Part shown: piece by piece, positions 45,696 through 55,200 of the stretch | Position numbering within the stretch: position 1 is the first letter of the stretch | Layout: each line of letters starts with the position of its first letter | Source of the DNA: Pseudomonas parafulva | GTDB taxonomy: Bacteria > Pseudomonadota > Gammaproteobacteria > Pseudomonadales > Pseudomonadaceae | Direction: 5' to 3' | NCBI RefSeq assembly: GCF_000800255.1 | Contig: NZ_CP009747.1 | Span: 3,038,001-3,102,000 of the forward strand | Length of the DNA: 64,000 nt | Program-made: the position numbers and the translations under genes | Notes under the pieces: generated by a model | Told to the model about the DNA's origin: nothing | The model's database searches: none | Seen by the model: only the letters and a program-made list of their open reading frames with translations

Positions 45696-46745
45696 ATGAC
45701 CACGCTTTTCGATCCGATCACCCTGGGCGACCTGACCCTGCCCAACCGCATCATCATGGCCCCGCTGACCCGCTGCCGCGCCGACGAAGGCCGCGTGCCC
45801 AATGCGCTGATGGCCGAGTACTACGTGCAGCGTGCCAGCGCTGGGCTGATTCTCAGCGAAGCCACCTCGGTGACGCCCATGGGCGTCGGCTACCCGGACA
45901 CCCCCGGCATCTGGTCCACCGAGCAGGTGCGCGGCTGGCTCAATGTGACCCAGGCGGTGCACGCTGCCGGCGGGCGAATCTTCCTGCAACTGTGGCATGT
46001 CGGGCGCATCTCCCACCCGTCCTACCTCAACGGCGAACTGCCGGTGGCGCCCAGCGCGATCAAGCCTGAAGGCCATGTGAGCCTGGTGCGTCCGCTGAGC
46101 GACTACCCCACGCCGCGCGCGCTGGACACTGAAGAAATCGCCGACATCGTCGAGGCCTACCGGGTGGGTGCAGAGAACGCCAAGGCCGCCGGCTTCGACG
46201 GCGTGGAGATCCACGGCGCCAACGGCTACCTGCTCGACCAGTTCCTGCAGAGTAGCACCAACCAGCGCACCGATCAGTACGGCGGTTCGCTGGAAAACCG
46301 TGCGCGGTTGATGCTGGAAGTCACCGATGCGGTGATCGAGGTGTGGGGCGCTGCGCGCGTCGGCATGCACCTGGCGCCACGGGCCGATGCCCATGACATG
46401 GGCGACGCCAACCGCAGCGAGACCTTCACCTACGTTGCGCGGGAGTTAGGCAAGCGCGGCATCGCCTTCATCTGCTCGCGCGAGAAGGAAGCCGACGACA
46501 GCCTCGGCCCGCAGATCAAGGCAGCGTTCGGCGGTCCTTACATCGTCAACGAGCGCTTCACCAAAGCCAGCGCCAATGCCGCCCTGGCCAGCGGCAAGGC
46601 CGATGCCGTGGCGTTCGGCGTACCCTTCATCGCCAACCCGGATCTGCCAGCGCGTCTGGCGGCCGATGCTGCGCTGAACGAGCCGCACCCTGAAACCTTC
46701 TACGGCAAAGGCCCGGTGGGTTACATCGACTATCCACGCCTGTGA
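45696..46745 (+). CDS. xenB: XenB-like Old Yellow Enzyme alkene reductase
   Basis: A 349-residue FMN enzyme of the Old Yellow Enzyme family that reduces activated C=C bonds, nitro-aromatics and nitrate esters using NAD(P)H. It starts MTTLFDPITLGDLTLPNRII. APLTRCRADEGRVPN is the FMN-proximal loop, FDGVEIHGANGYLLDQFLQS carries the substrate-binding His-x-x-Asn pair, and DQYGGSLENRARLMLEVTDA is conserved. It is closest to XenB/NemA. Its position behind an ArsR regulator with possible electrophile-sensing cysteines supports a detoxification role. Confidence 0.9.
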   Translation: MTTLFDPITLGDLTLPNRIIMAPLTRCRADEGRVPNALMAEYYVQRASAGLILSEATSVTPMGVGYPDTPGIWSTEQVRGWLNVTQAVHAAGGRIFLQLWHVGRISHPSYLNGELPVAPSAIKPEGHVSLVRPLSDYPTPRALDTEEIADIVEAYRVGAENAKAAGFDGVEIHGANGYLLDQFLQSSTNQRTDQYGGSLENRARLMLEVTDAVIEVWGAARVGMHLAPRADAHDMGDANRSETFTYVARELGKRGIAFICSREKEADDSLGPQIKAAFGGPYIVNERFTKASANAALASGKADAVAFGVPFIANPDLPARLAADAALNEPHPETFYGKGPVGYIDYPRL

Positions 46746-46799
46746 GCCGTCGCCACACGCCAGGGCCGCTTGACGGTCCAAGCGTGTGGCATGCGCCCG

Positions 46800-47615
46800 T
46801 CAGGGCCGGGCGTTGATCTGCTGCTGCAGGTTCTGGATCTGGCTCTGCAAGGTGTTGAGACTGCGGGTGGTCTGGCCGCGGAAGGCATCGAATTCCTGCA
46901 CGGACGCCCCCGCAGCCTGCGCGGCCGGACGGTTGTCGGCCTGGCTCTTGAGCACCAGCACATCCTGGGCGAGGCTGTCGATGGCCGCGCCTTGCTTCTT
47001 CAGGTTGGCCACCTCGCCAGCGAGGCTCTTGAGCTGACCATCGAGCTTGCCACCGTCCACCTGACCCGACTTGAGCGCCGCCAGCTCGCCGTTCACCGCC
47101 TTGAGCTGCTCCTGCAACTGGGCCTGCATCTCGGTGAGCGCTGTCTGCTGCGCTGCGGTCTGCGCCAGCACCTGCTCCAGACGCTTGCCCATATCACCCG
47201 CCTGACCAGCGACACCTTCCTGCTGCTTGCCCTGCTCGGCCAACGCCGCCTGCAACTGGCTGATCTGTTGCTTCAGGGCTTCGCTGCCAGAGCTGTTGCT
47301 CGACTCGCTCGCCTCCACCTTGCCGCTGATCACCTGCAACCGACCCGCCGCTTCTTCGCTGATGCGGGCGAAGCTTTCCTGGGTGGCGACCAGTTGCTGC
47401 TCCATCAGCGAAATCTGCTGATAACTCCACCAGCCAAGGCCGCCGAGGGCGACGAACGAGGCCACCAGCAGCGCCCACATCGGCCCGCTGCTGGCGGGAC
47501 GCTCGGCCTTCTGGCGCACGCGGGCCACATGGGTCGGCAGCAGTTCGTCATCGTCGGGCGTACCGGCTCTGAGAACAGGAACGTCATCGAAATCATCGTG
47601 GGCATCGTTGCGCAT
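46800..47615 (-). CDS. Single-pass membrane protein with long coiled coil
   Basis: A 271-residue protein. The N-terminal cytoplasmic part (MRNDAHDDFDDVPVLRAGTP) is acidic. One transmembrane helix (MWALLVASFVALGGLGWW, about residues 46-64) is followed by about 200 residues of Gln/Glu/Leu-rich coiled coil, including LKQQISQLQAALAEQGKQQE. It ends LQSQIQNLQQQINARP. No enzymatic motif is present. A structural or scaffolding role in the periplasm is likely; no family was recognised with certainty. Confidence 0.8.
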   Translation of the reverse strand: MRNDAHDDFDDVPVLRAGTPDDDELLPTHVARVRQKAERPASSGPMWALLVASFVALGGLGWWSYQQISLMEQQLVATQESFARISEEAAGRLQVISGKVEASESSNSSGSEALKQQISQLQAALAEQGKQQEGVAGQAGDMGKRLEQVLAQTAAQQTALTEMQAQLQEQLKAVNGELAALKSGQVDGGKLDGQLKSLAGEVANLKKQGAAIDSLAQDVLVLKSQADNRPAAQAAGASVQEFDAFRGQTTRSLNTLQSQIQNLQQQINARP

Positions 47616-47700
47616 GGGTTAGGTCGACCGAACTGATAGCAAAAAGGCGCATTATAAACAGAGCACGCGACGTCGTGATGACCGTGACCGGTTCGGCGGA

Positions 47701-48696
47701 TCAGCGCGACCCCGGCAGGTGCTGCCACCACGTGCAGAATTCATCCAAGGCGGTCCACAGACTGACCTTGGGGCGATAGTCCAGATTATGCCGGGCGCGG
47801 CTGATATCGAGGGTGAAGTCCTGGCTCATCACCTGCACCGCCGTGCGGCTCAGGGTGGGTTGCGGGCGGCCAGGCCAGAGCAGGCAGGCGGCCTCGTTGA
47901 TGGCGGCCATGCTATAGGCCAGGCCGTAGGAGCGGTAGCGGGTGACCTGCGGCAGTTGCATCTGGCGCATCACGTAATTGACCACATCCCACACCGGTAA
48001 GGGCTGGCCGTTACTGATGTTATAGGCCTGGCCGAGGGCCGGCGCGTCGGCGAACAGGGCGCTGAGCAACGCCTCGTTGAGGTTGTGCACGCTGGTAAAG
48101 TCGACCTTGTTCAGGCCATTGCCGATGATCGCCAGGCGACCCTTCTGCTGCAGGCGCATCAGCCGCGGGAAGATGCTGGCGTCGCCGGCGCCGGTGACCA
48201 GGCGCGGGCGCAAGGCCAGCACCTCGAGACCGAACTCCTGGGCACCGAAGACTTTCTGTTCGGCCAGGTGCTTGGTCAGCGCATAGTGGTCGTGGAAGCG
48301 CCGCGGCACCTGGTCCTCACGCACCTCCAACCGCGAGCGGCCGGTGAAGCAGATCGACGGCGAGGACAGGTGCACCAGGCGCCGTACATGCTCTTTCAAA
48401 CAACCTTCGACCACATTCTCGGTGAGCACCACGTTGCCGTGATGGAAGTCCTGATAACGCCCCCAGGTGCCCACGGCCCCGGCGCAATGCACCACCGCAT
48501 CGACGCCCTGACACAACCGCCGAGCCACCTCGGCATCGCCCAGGTCACCCGGAATGAACTGCGCGCCGCGCTTGACCAGATGCTCGACGCCCTCGGCGCG
48601 ACGACCGTTGACCCGCACCTGCAGGCCCTGCTCCAGGGCGAAGCGCGCAAAGCGCCCGCCGATGAAGCCGCTTGCGCCGGTGACCAGAATTCGCAT
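47701..48696 (-). CDS. Extended SDR, NAD-dependent epimerase/3-beta-HSD type
   Basis: A 331-residue extended short-chain dehydrogenase. The Rossmann motif is MRILVTGASGFIGGRF (GxxGxxG), and the catalytic Tyr-Lys pair is in HDHYALTKHLAEQK. It resembles the 3-beta-hydroxysteroid dehydrogenase/isomerase-like epimerases of proteobacteria. Substrate unknown. It lies 85 bases from the coiled-coil gene on the same strand, so co-transcription is possible. Confidence 0.87.
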   Translation of the reverse strand: MRILVTGASGFIGGRFARFALEQGLQVRVNGRRAEGVEHLVKRGAQFIPGDLGDAEVARRLCQGVDAVVHCAGAVGTWGRYQDFHHGNVVLTENVVEGCLKEHVRRLVHLSSPSICFTGRSRLEVREDQVPRRFHDHYALTKHLAEQKVFGAQEFGLEVLALRPRLVTGAGDASIFPRLMRLQQKGRLAIIGNGLNKVDFTSVHNLNEALLSALFADAPALGQAYNISNGQPLPVWDVVNYVMRQMQLPQVTRYRSYGLAYSMAAINEAACLLWPGRPQPTLSRTAVQVMSQDFTLDISRARHNLDYRPKVSLWTALDEFCTWWQHLPGSR

Positions 48697-48745
48697 GTAA
48701 GACTCCGCCTTGCCAGATTACAGATGCAGTTGACGCTGCCCGTGC

Positions 48746-49636
48746 CTACAAGGGCACCAGCCACGCCGGCGCCGCCTGGCGCAGGTGTTCGGTCAAGTCG
48801 CCGAGCAGTTGCCCGCCATTGCGCCAATGATGCCAGTACAACGGCACGTCGATGGGGGTATCGCTGCAGATTTCCACCAACTGGCCGCTGGCCAACGGCT
48901 CGCGCGCTTGCAACTCAGGCACCAGTCCCCAGCCAAGTCCGGCTTCGGTCAGACGCAGAAAACCTTCGGAGGATGGACACAGGTGATGGATGAAGCCGTC
49001 GCCCAGGCCCAGGGACGCGAGGTAACGGTGTTGCAGGAAGTCGTCGGGGCCGTAGACCACGGCGGGCGCGCGGGCCAGGCGCGCGACCTCGAAGCCGCGA
49101 GGGAAATACCGGGCCATGAAGGCCGGACTGGCCAGCGCGCGGTAACGCATCGCTCCTAGCGCCAGACTGCGTGCGCCGGCCACTGGCCGTTCGCTGCCAC
49201 ACAGGCAGGCCGCCACTTCGCCGGCGCGCATGCGCCGCAGGCCGACGTCCTGGTCCTCCACCACCAGGTCCAGCAGCACCTGCTGGCCAGCGCAGAAATC
49301 GCCCACCGCACCTGCCCACCAGGTGGCCAGGCTGTCGGCATTCAACGCAATACGCAGGCGCTCAGGGATGCCCTGCTCGTCCAGTGCCGGCACCTGACGC
49401 TGCAGGTCGCGCTCGAGCAGGCGCACCTGCTGGACATGGTTGAGCAATTGCCGCCCGACCTCGGTCGGGCTGGGCGGCGTGGCGCGCACCAGCACCGGCT
49501 GGCCGACCCGCGCCTCGAGCAGTTTGATGCGTTGCGACACCGCCGATTGCGACAGGCCCAGCACTTGAGCAGCCCGCTCGAACCCACCCTGCTCGATGAC
49601 GGCCGCCAGTGCGGCGAGCAATTTGTAGTCGAACAT
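48746..49636 (-). CDS. argP: ArgP (IciA)-type LysR regulator
   Basis: A 296-residue LysR-family activator. The start at 49636 gives MFDYKLLAALAAVIEQGGFE. The HTH is AAQVLGLSQSAVSQRIKLLE, nearly identical in pattern to E. coli ArgP. The effector domain has LNADSLATWWAGAVGDFCAG, the lysine/arginine-binding region. Divergent transcription from argO, with 124 bases between, is the canonical arrangement, and ArgP should control argO in response to lysine or arginine. Confidence 0.91.
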   Translation of the reverse strand: MFDYKLLAALAAVIEQGGFERAAQVLGLSQSAVSQRIKLLEARVGQPVLVRATPPSPTEVGRQLLNHVQQVRLLERDLQRQVPALDEQGIPERLRIALNADSLATWWAGAVGDFCAGQQVLLDLVVEDQDVGLRRMRAGEVAACLCGSERPVAGARSLALGAMRYRALASPAFMARYFPRGFEVARLARAPAVVYGPDDFLQHRYLASLGLGDGFIHHLCPSSEGFLRLTEAGLGWGLVPELQAREPLASGQLVEICSDTPIDVPLYWHHWRNGGQLLGDLTEHLRQAAPAWLVPL

Positions 49637-49760
49637 CGATTTCACTAATGCCTGATCAGCTTTATTTGTTTTTCTTATACCTTTGCGCTCCACACAATGG
49701 CCAGCCTCTTCTCAGGCAACCGCGTCGCACCGTGCAGTGGCGCTCTTGGAGTCTATGGCC

Positions 49761-50360
49761 ATGTGGCAAAGTTATATGAACGGCATGTTGGTGGCTTTCG
49801 GCCTGATCATGGCCATCGGTACGCAGAACGCGTTCGTCCTGGCCCAGAGTCTGCGCCGCGAACACCACGTGCCCGTGGCGCTGCTGTGTGTGGCCTGCGA
49901 CGCACTGCTGGTGGCCGCGGGTGTGTTCGGGCTGGCCACCGTGCTGGCCCACAACCCGATGTTGCTGGCGGCGGCGCGTTGGGGCGGCGCGCTGTTCCTG
50001 ATCGGGTACGGCGCCAAGGCGCTGCAGCGCGCCTGCTCGAAACAGAGCCTGGCGCAGCAGGAGGGCCAGGGCCTGCGCTCACGGCGCGCGGTACTGCTCA
50101 GCGCCCTGGCGGTGACCCTGCTCAACCCCCACGTGTACCTCGACACCGTGCTGCTGATCGGCTCGCTGGGCGCCCAGCAGAGCGTCCCCGGCGCCTATGT
50201 GGCAGGGGCTGCGAGCGCTTCGCTGGTGTGGTTCTTCACCCTCGCGCTGGGCGCCGCCTGGCTCGCGCCCTGGCTGGCGCGCCCGACGACCTGGCGACTG
50301 TTGGACCTGATGGTCGCGGTGATGATGTTCGCGGTGGCAGCGCAGTTGATTCTCGGCTGA
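49761..50360 (+). CDS. argO: ArgO/LysE-type basic amino-acid exporter
   Basis: A 199-residue LysE-family exporter with six predicted helices. ATG 49761 is preferred over ATG 49755 because GGAG is then at normal spacing. The N-terminus MWQSYMNGMLVAFGLIMAIG and TQNAFVLAQSLRREH carry the conserved GPQNAF-like motif. ALAVTLLNPHVYLDTVLLIG contains the NPH block of the family. It exports arginine and/or lysine or toxic analogues under ArgP control. Confidence 0.9.
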   Translation: MWQSYMNGMLVAFGLIMAIGTQNAFVLAQSLRREHHVPVALLCVACDALLVAAGVFGLATVLAHNPMLLAAARWGGALFLIGYGAKALQRACSKQSLAQQEGQGLRSRRAVLLSALAVTLLNPHVYLDTVLLIGSLGAQQSVPGAYVAGAASASLVWFFTLALGAAWLAPWLARPTTWRLLDLMVAVMMFAVAAQLILG

Positions 50361-50561
50361 TCGCCACGCGGCCTCCTGTCGCCGCCGCCACCCTCGCGCC
50401 GGAACCCTTAATCCCTATAGTTGTTGCGTGGTTATGCGCGGGGGCCGGTGCTATGATCGAACGCTTACGTCGCAAAGAGTAAAGACTCGCCGACGTACAA
50501 AGGGCCGCCCGTGATCGGCCCTGCGCAAACCGCGAACTAGACCTGAATCAGGAGATCCACC

Positions 50562-51158
50562 ATGGCTTTTGAATTGCCGCCGCTGCCCTACGCCCACGAT
50601 GCCCTGCAGCCGCACATCTCCAAGGAAACCCTGGAGTATCACCACGACAAGCACCACAACACCTACGTCGTGAACCTGAACAACCTGGTCCCAGGTACCG
50701 AATTCGAAGGCAAGTCGCTGGAAGACATCGTCAAGACCTCGTCGGGTGGCATCTTCAACAACGCCGCGCAGGTCTGGAACCACACCTTCTACTGGAACTG
50801 CCTGGCGCCCAACGCCGGCGGCCAGCCGACTGGCGCCCTGGCCGATGCCATCAACGCTGCCTTCGGTTCCTTCGACAAGTTCAAGGAAGAGTTCACCAAG
50901 ACGTCGGTCGGCACCTTCGGCTCCGGCTGGGGCTGGCTGGTGAAGAAGGCTGACGGCTCCCTGGCCCTGGCCAGCACCATCGGTGCCGGCAACCCGCTGA
51001 CCAGCGGCGACACCCCGCTGCTGACCTGCGACGTCTGGGAACACGCCTACTACATCGACTACCGCAACCTGCGTCCGAAGTACGTCGAGGCGTTCTGGAA
51101 CCTGGTCAACTGGGCCTTCGTGGCCGAGCAGTTCGAAGGCAAGACCTTCAAGGCCTGA
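50562..51158 (+). CDS. sodB: SodB, iron superoxide dismutase
   Basis: A 198-residue Fe-type superoxide dismutase. Metal ligands are in [16 protein letters not shown] (first His), [11 protein letters not shown] (second His) and [16 protein letters not shown] (Asp and third His). AGGAG precedes the ATG at 50562. Residues near the metal (TFYWNCL and an Ala/Gln-bearing loop) fit the iron rather than manganese enzyme. It is a cytoplasmic protein. A well-formed terminator follows. Confidence 0.96.
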   Translation: MAFELPPLPYAHDALQPHISKETLEYHHDKHHNTYVVNLNNLVPGTEFEGKSLEDIVKTSSGGIFNNAAQVWNHTFYWNCLAPNAGGQPTGALADAINAAFGSFDKFKEEFTKTSVGTFGSGWGWLVKKADGSLALASTIGAGNPLTSGDTPLLTCDVWEHAYYIDYRNLRPKYVEAFWNLVNWAFVAEQFEGKTFKA

Positions 51159-51175
51159 TCACCTCCAGCTCCACG

Positions 51176-51200
51176 AAAACCCGGCATTTGCCGGGTTTTT
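51176..51200 (+). terminator. sodB terminator
   Basis: AAAACCCGGC and GCCGGGTTTTT with loop ATTT, 17 bases after the stop. The rest of the 308-base gap 51159-51466 contains no credible gene; AAGGA at 51455-51459 is the ribosome site of the next gene. Confidence 0.9.
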
Positions 51201-51466
51201 CGTTTTCGGGTGTGCGCCCTTGCAGCCGTACTGCACGGAGGGAGGCATTATCCGCCCCTCACGCTCTTGCCCCGCGCCCATAGCGCGCTAACATCAACCA
51301 TCTGGAAAGTTGACGCAGGACATTCAAGTCCCCGGGTCGCTTAACCGATACAATCATCAGGGTGCATCCAGCGACGGGCTCCTCGCCTGCCGCGGCAATC
51401 GGTCGATAGTGTATTGCCAGGGTTGATGGCAAAATAATGGCATGCGCATGGATTAAGGAACCCCCT

Positions 51467-53518
51467 TTGAAGCTGGAATTTCGGAACAGCTTGTCCGTCA
51501 AGTTGCTCAGGGTCGTGCTGCTGTCGGCGCTCGCGGTGGGCGTGGTGCTCAGTTGCGCGCAGATCGTCTATGACACCTACAAGACCCGCCAGGCCGTCGA
51601 CAACGACGCCCAGCGCATCCTCGACATGTTCCGCGACCCGTCCACCCAGGCGGTCTACAGTCTTGACCGAGAGATGGGCATGCAGGTGATGGAAGGTCTG
51701 TTCCAGGACCAGTCGGTGCGCATGGCCTCCATCGGCCACCCCAACGAGACCATGCTCGCGCAGAAATCCCGCCCGTTGCAGGACATGCCACTGCGCTGGC
51801 TGACCGACCTGATCCTCGGTCAGGAACGCACCTACACCACGCAACTGGTCGGCCGTGGCCCCTACAGCGAGTACTACGGCGACCTCAGCATCACCCTCGA
51901 CACCGCCAGTTATGGCGAGGGCTTCCTGGTCAATGCGGTGATCATCTTCATCTCCGGCGTGCTGCGCGCCCTGGCCATGGGCCTGGTGCTTTATCTGGTC
52001 TACCACTGGCTGTTGACCAAACCGCTGTCGAGGATCATCGAGCACCTCACCCAGATCAATCCGGATCGACCCAGTCAGCACCAGATTCCCCAGCTCAAGG
52101 GCCATGAACGCAACGAACTGGGGCTGTGGGTCGACACGGCCAACCAACTGCTGGCCTCCATCGAGCGCAACACCCACCTGCGCCACGAAGCCGAGACCAG
52201 CCTGCAGCGCATGGCTCAGTACGACTTCCTCACCGGCCTGGCCAATCGTCAGCAACTGCAGCAGCAGTTGGACAAGATCCTGGCCGATGCCGGACGTCTG
52301 CAGCACCGGGTGGCGGTGCTGTGCGTGGGACTGGACGACTTCAAAGGCATCAACGAGCAATTCAGCTACCAAGTGGGCGACCAATTGCTGCTGGCCCTGG
52401 CCGACCGCCTGCGTGCCCACAGCGGTCGGCTCGGTGCCCTGGCGCGCCTGGGCGGCGACCAGTTCGCCCTGGTCCAGGCCAATATCGAACAGCCCTACGA
52501 AGCGGCGGAACTGGCGCAGAGCATTCTCGACGACCTGGACACCCCGTTTGCCCTCGACCACCAGGAAATCCGCCTGCGCGCCACCATCGGCATCACCCTG
52601 TTCCCCGAAGATGGCGACAGCACCGAAAAGCTGCTGCAAAAAGCCGAGCAGACCATGACCTTGGCCAAGGCCCGCTCGCGCAACCGCTACCAGTTCTATA
52701 TCGCCAGCGTCGACAGCGAAATGCGCCGCCGCCGCGAGTTGGAAAAGGACCTGCGCGAGGCGCTGCCGCGTAACCAGCTGTACCTGGTGTACCAGCCGCA
52801 GATCAGCTACCGCGACAACCGCGTGGTGGGCGTCGAGGCGCTACTGCGCTGGCAGCATCCAGAGCTGGGCATGGTGCCGCCGGACCAGTTCATTCCCCTG
52901 GCCGAGCAGAACGGCAACATCATCAGCATCGGCGAATGGGTGCTCGACCAAGCCTGCCGTCAACTGCGCGAATGGCACGACCTGGGCTTCAGTGACCTGC
53001 GCATGGCCGTCAACCTGTCCACCGTGCAATTGCACCACGCCGAGCTGCCACGGGTGGTCAACAACCTGTTGCAGGCCTATCGCTTGCCGCCGCGCAGCCT
53101 GGAACTGGAGGTCACCGAAACCGGCCTGATGGAAGACATCAGCACCGCCGCCCAGCACCTGCTCAGTCTGCGCCGCTCCGGCGCGCTGATCGCCATCGAC
53201 GACTTCGGCACCGGTTATTCCTCGCTCAGTTACCTGAAGTCGCTGCCGCTGGACAAGATCAAGATCGACAAGAGTTTCGTCCAGGATTTGCTCGACGACG
53301 ATGACGACGCCACCATCGTTCGCGCCATCATCCAACTGGGCAAGAGCCTGGGCATGCAGGTCATCGCCGAAGGCGTGGAAACCGCCGAGCAGGAAACCTA
53401 CATCATCGCCCAAGGCTGTCACGAAGGTCAGGGCTACCACTACAGCAAGCCGCTGCCGGCACGTGAACTCACGGCCTTCCTCAAGCAGGCCCAGCGCAAC
53501 CAGGTGTCGGTGCTCTGA
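51467..53518 (+). CDS. Membrane GGDEF-EAL protein with degenerate GGDEF motif
   Basis: A 683-residue cyclic-di-GMP protein. TTG at 51467 is proposed as start because AAGGA lies eight bases upstream, giving (M)KLEFRNSLSVKLLRVVLLS. Two membrane helices (about residues 12-32 and 155-180) flank a periplasmic sensor, followed by a HAMP-like linker. The GGDEF domain (about 245-415) reads ARLGGDQFALV, with Glu replaced by Gln, so cyclase activity is doubtful. The EAL domain (about 430-680) has an intact VVGVEALLRWQHPE, the DDFGTGYSSLSYLK loop and a late EGVETAEQ. It is probably a phosphodiesterase. An in-frame ATG lies 30 bases upstream. Confidence 0.88.
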   Translation: MKLEFRNSLSVKLLRVVLLSALAVGVVLSCAQIVYDTYKTRQAVDNDAQRILDMFRDPSTQAVYSLDREMGMQVMEGLFQDQSVRMASIGHPNETMLAQKSRPLQDMPLRWLTDLILGQERTYTTQLVGRGPYSEYYGDLSITLDTASYGEGFLVNAVIIFISGVLRALAMGLVLYLVYHWLLTKPLSRIIEHLTQINPDRPSQHQIPQLKGHERNELGLWVDTANQLLASIERNTHLRHEAETSLQRMAQYDFLTGLANRQQLQQQLDKILADAGRLQHRVAVLCVGLDDFKGINEQFSYQVGDQLLLALADRLRAHSGRLGALARLGGDQFALVQANIEQPYEAAELAQSILDDLDTPFALDHQEIRLRATIGITLFPEDGDSTEKLLQKAEQTMTLAKARSRNRYQFYIASVDSEMRRRRELEKDLREALPRNQLYLVYQPQISYRDNRVVGVEALLRWQHPELGMVPPDQFIPLAEQNGNIISIGEWVLDQACRQLREWHDLGFSDLRMAVNLSTVQLHHAELPRVVNNLLQAYRLPPRSLELEVTETGLMEDISTAAQHLLSLRRSGALIAIDDFGTGYSSLSYLKSLPLDKIKIDKSFVQDLLDDDDDATIVRAIIQLGKSLGMQVIAEGVETAEQETYIIAQGCHEGQGYHYSKPLPARELTAFLKQAQRNQVSVL

Positions 53519-53585
53519 TCGGCAGCGACCTCGAAGGTCGCGGCAACGCCATTTTCGCGAAAAGCGCGACTGACGCTTTACATCA

Positions 53586-53604
53586 AATGCAAATCTTTCG
53601 CATC
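53586..53604. promoter_or_regulatory. Putative Fur box before the imelysin operon
   Basis: AATGCAAATCTTTCGCATC is a 19-base near-palindrome (ATGCAAA, TCT, TTCGCAT). It resembles Pseudomonas Fur boxes of the form AATGCGAATCATTCGCATT. It lies 75-93 bases before the first imelysin gene. Confidence 0.55.
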
Positions 53605-53678
53605 ATGTGCCGGTTCAGCGTGCCATCACGCACCGGCCGCACCACATGGTCCAACCACACGACGCAGGGATACTCACA

Positions 53679-55013
53679 ATGATTCGAATGCCTCTGGCCT
53701 CCGCCAGTCTGCTGGCCATCGCCATCGCTCTCGCCGGTTGCGGCGAAGGCAAGGACGACAAGGCTGCCGCCCCGCAAGCCCAGGCACCGGCTGCCAGCAC
53801 CGCTGCCAGCGCGCCGGCAGCGGTCGACGAGGCAGCGGCCAAGGCCGTGGTCAAGCAGTATGCCGACATGGTCCACGCGGTCTACAGCGACTCGCTGAGC
53901 ACCGCCAAGCACCTGCAAACCGCCATCGACGCATTCCTCGCCCAACCCAACGACGACACCCTCAAGGCCGCCAAGCAGGCCTGGGTCGATTCGCGCGTTC
54001 CGTACCTGCAAAGCGAGGCCTTCCGCTTCGGCAACACCATCATCGACGACTGGGAAGGTCAGGTGAACGCCTGGCCACTGGACGAAGGCTTGATCGACTA
54101 CGTCGACAAGAGCTACGAGCACGCCCTGGGCAACCCGGCAGCCAACGCCAACATCATCGCCAACCCGGAAATCCAGGTGGGCGAAGACAAGATCGACGTC
54201 AAGGACATCACCCCCGAGAAGCTCGCCAGTCTGAACGAGCTCGGCGGTTCGGAGGCCAACGTCGCCACCGGTTACCACGCCATCGAATTCCTGCTCTGGG
54301 GCCAGGACCTCAATGGCACCGGCCCTGGCGCCGGCAACCGTCTAGCGTCGGACTACCTGGAAGGCCCAGGCGCCACCGGTGGTCACAACGACCGTCGCCG
54401 CGCCTACCTCAAGGCGGTGACCGATCTGCTGGTCAGCGACCTGCAGGAGATGGTCGACAACTGGGCACCGAACGTCGCCGACAACTACCGCGCCTCGCTG
54501 GAAGCCGAGCCGGTCAAGGACGGCCTGCGCAAGATGCTGTTCGGCATGGGCAGCCTGTCGCTGGGCGAACTGGCGGGCGAGCGCATGAAAGTCTCGCTGG
54601 AAGCCAACTCGCCTGAAGACGAGCACGACTGCTTCAGCGACAACACCCACTGGTCGCACTTCTACGACGCCAAGGGCATCCGCAACGTCTATCTGGGCGA
54701 GTACACCCGTCCCGACGGCTCCAAGGTCAGCGGCCCGAGCCTGTCGTCGCTGGTGGCCAAGATCGACCCGGCCACCGACGCCACGCTCAAGGCCGACTTG
54801 CAGGACACCGAGGCGAAGATCCAGGTGATCGTCGACCACGCGCTCAAGGGCGAGCACTACGACCAACTGATCGCCGCCGACAATGCCGCCGGCAATCAGA
54901 TCGTGCGCGACGCCATCGCCGCCCTGGTCAAGCAGACCGGCGCCATCGAGCAGGCCGCCGGCAAGCTGGGCATCGACAACCTGAATCCGGATACCGCAGA
55001 CCACGAGTTCTGA
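53679..55013 (+). CDS. Imelysin-family lipoprotein (EfeO/IrpA-like), first copy
   Basis: A 444-residue imelysin-like protein. The signal MIRMPLASASLLAIAIALAG ends at a lipidated Cys (GCGEGKDD). The canonical GxHxxE motif is in VATGYHAIEFLLWGQDLNG, and a later HDCFSDNTHWSHFYDAKG block contributes further His/Asp. Imelysins of this type bind iron in periplasmic uptake and are iron-repressed; the IcmP peptidase also belongs here. It is first in an operon with a di-haem lipoprotein, a second imelysin and a DUF1513 protein, behind a putative Fur box. Confidence 0.88.
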   Translation: MIRMPLASASLLAIAIALAGCGEGKDDKAAAPQAQAPAASTAASAPAAVDEAAAKAVVKQYADMVHAVYSDSLSTAKHLQTAIDAFLAQPNDDTLKAAKQAWVDSRVPYLQSEAFRFGNTIIDDWEGQVNAWPLDEGLIDYVDKSYEHALGNPAANANIIANPEIQVGEDKIDVKDITPEKLASLNELGGSEANVATGYHAIEFLLWGQDLNGTGPGAGNRLASDYLEGPGATGGHNDRRRAYLKAVTDLLVSDLQEMVDNWAPNVADNYRASLEAEPVKDGLRKMLFGMGSLSLGELAGERMKVSLEANSPEDEHDCFSDNTHWSHFYDAKGIRNVYLGEYTRPDGSKVSGPSLSSLVAKIDPATDATLKADLQDTEAKIQVIVDHALKGEHYDQLIAADNAAGNQIVRDAIAALVKQTGAIEQAAGKLGIDNLNPDTADHEF

Positions 55014-55030
55014 TTCGGGCAAGGTGACTG

Positions 55031-55059
55031 AAAGGGGCGGCCTTCGGGTCGCCCTTTTT
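55031..55059 (+). terminator. Attenuator-like hairpin after the first imelysin gene
   Basis: AAAGGGGCGGCC, loop TTCG, GGTCGCCCTTTTT: an imperfect stem with a T tract 18 bases after the stop. It may partly separate the first imelysin gene from the downstream three. Confidence 0.65.
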
Positions 55060-55200
55060 CATGGAGCAGGCGTGGCGGGCGATCCTGGTCCTGTGCACTG
55101 GCCGCAGGCTTTTCACCCGGTAGTTGCAAATTGCTCTTATTCAAACATCCCCGTTTTGCTAAGCTTGCCGCCGGTTTTTCGCTCATGCTCAGGATTGTCG

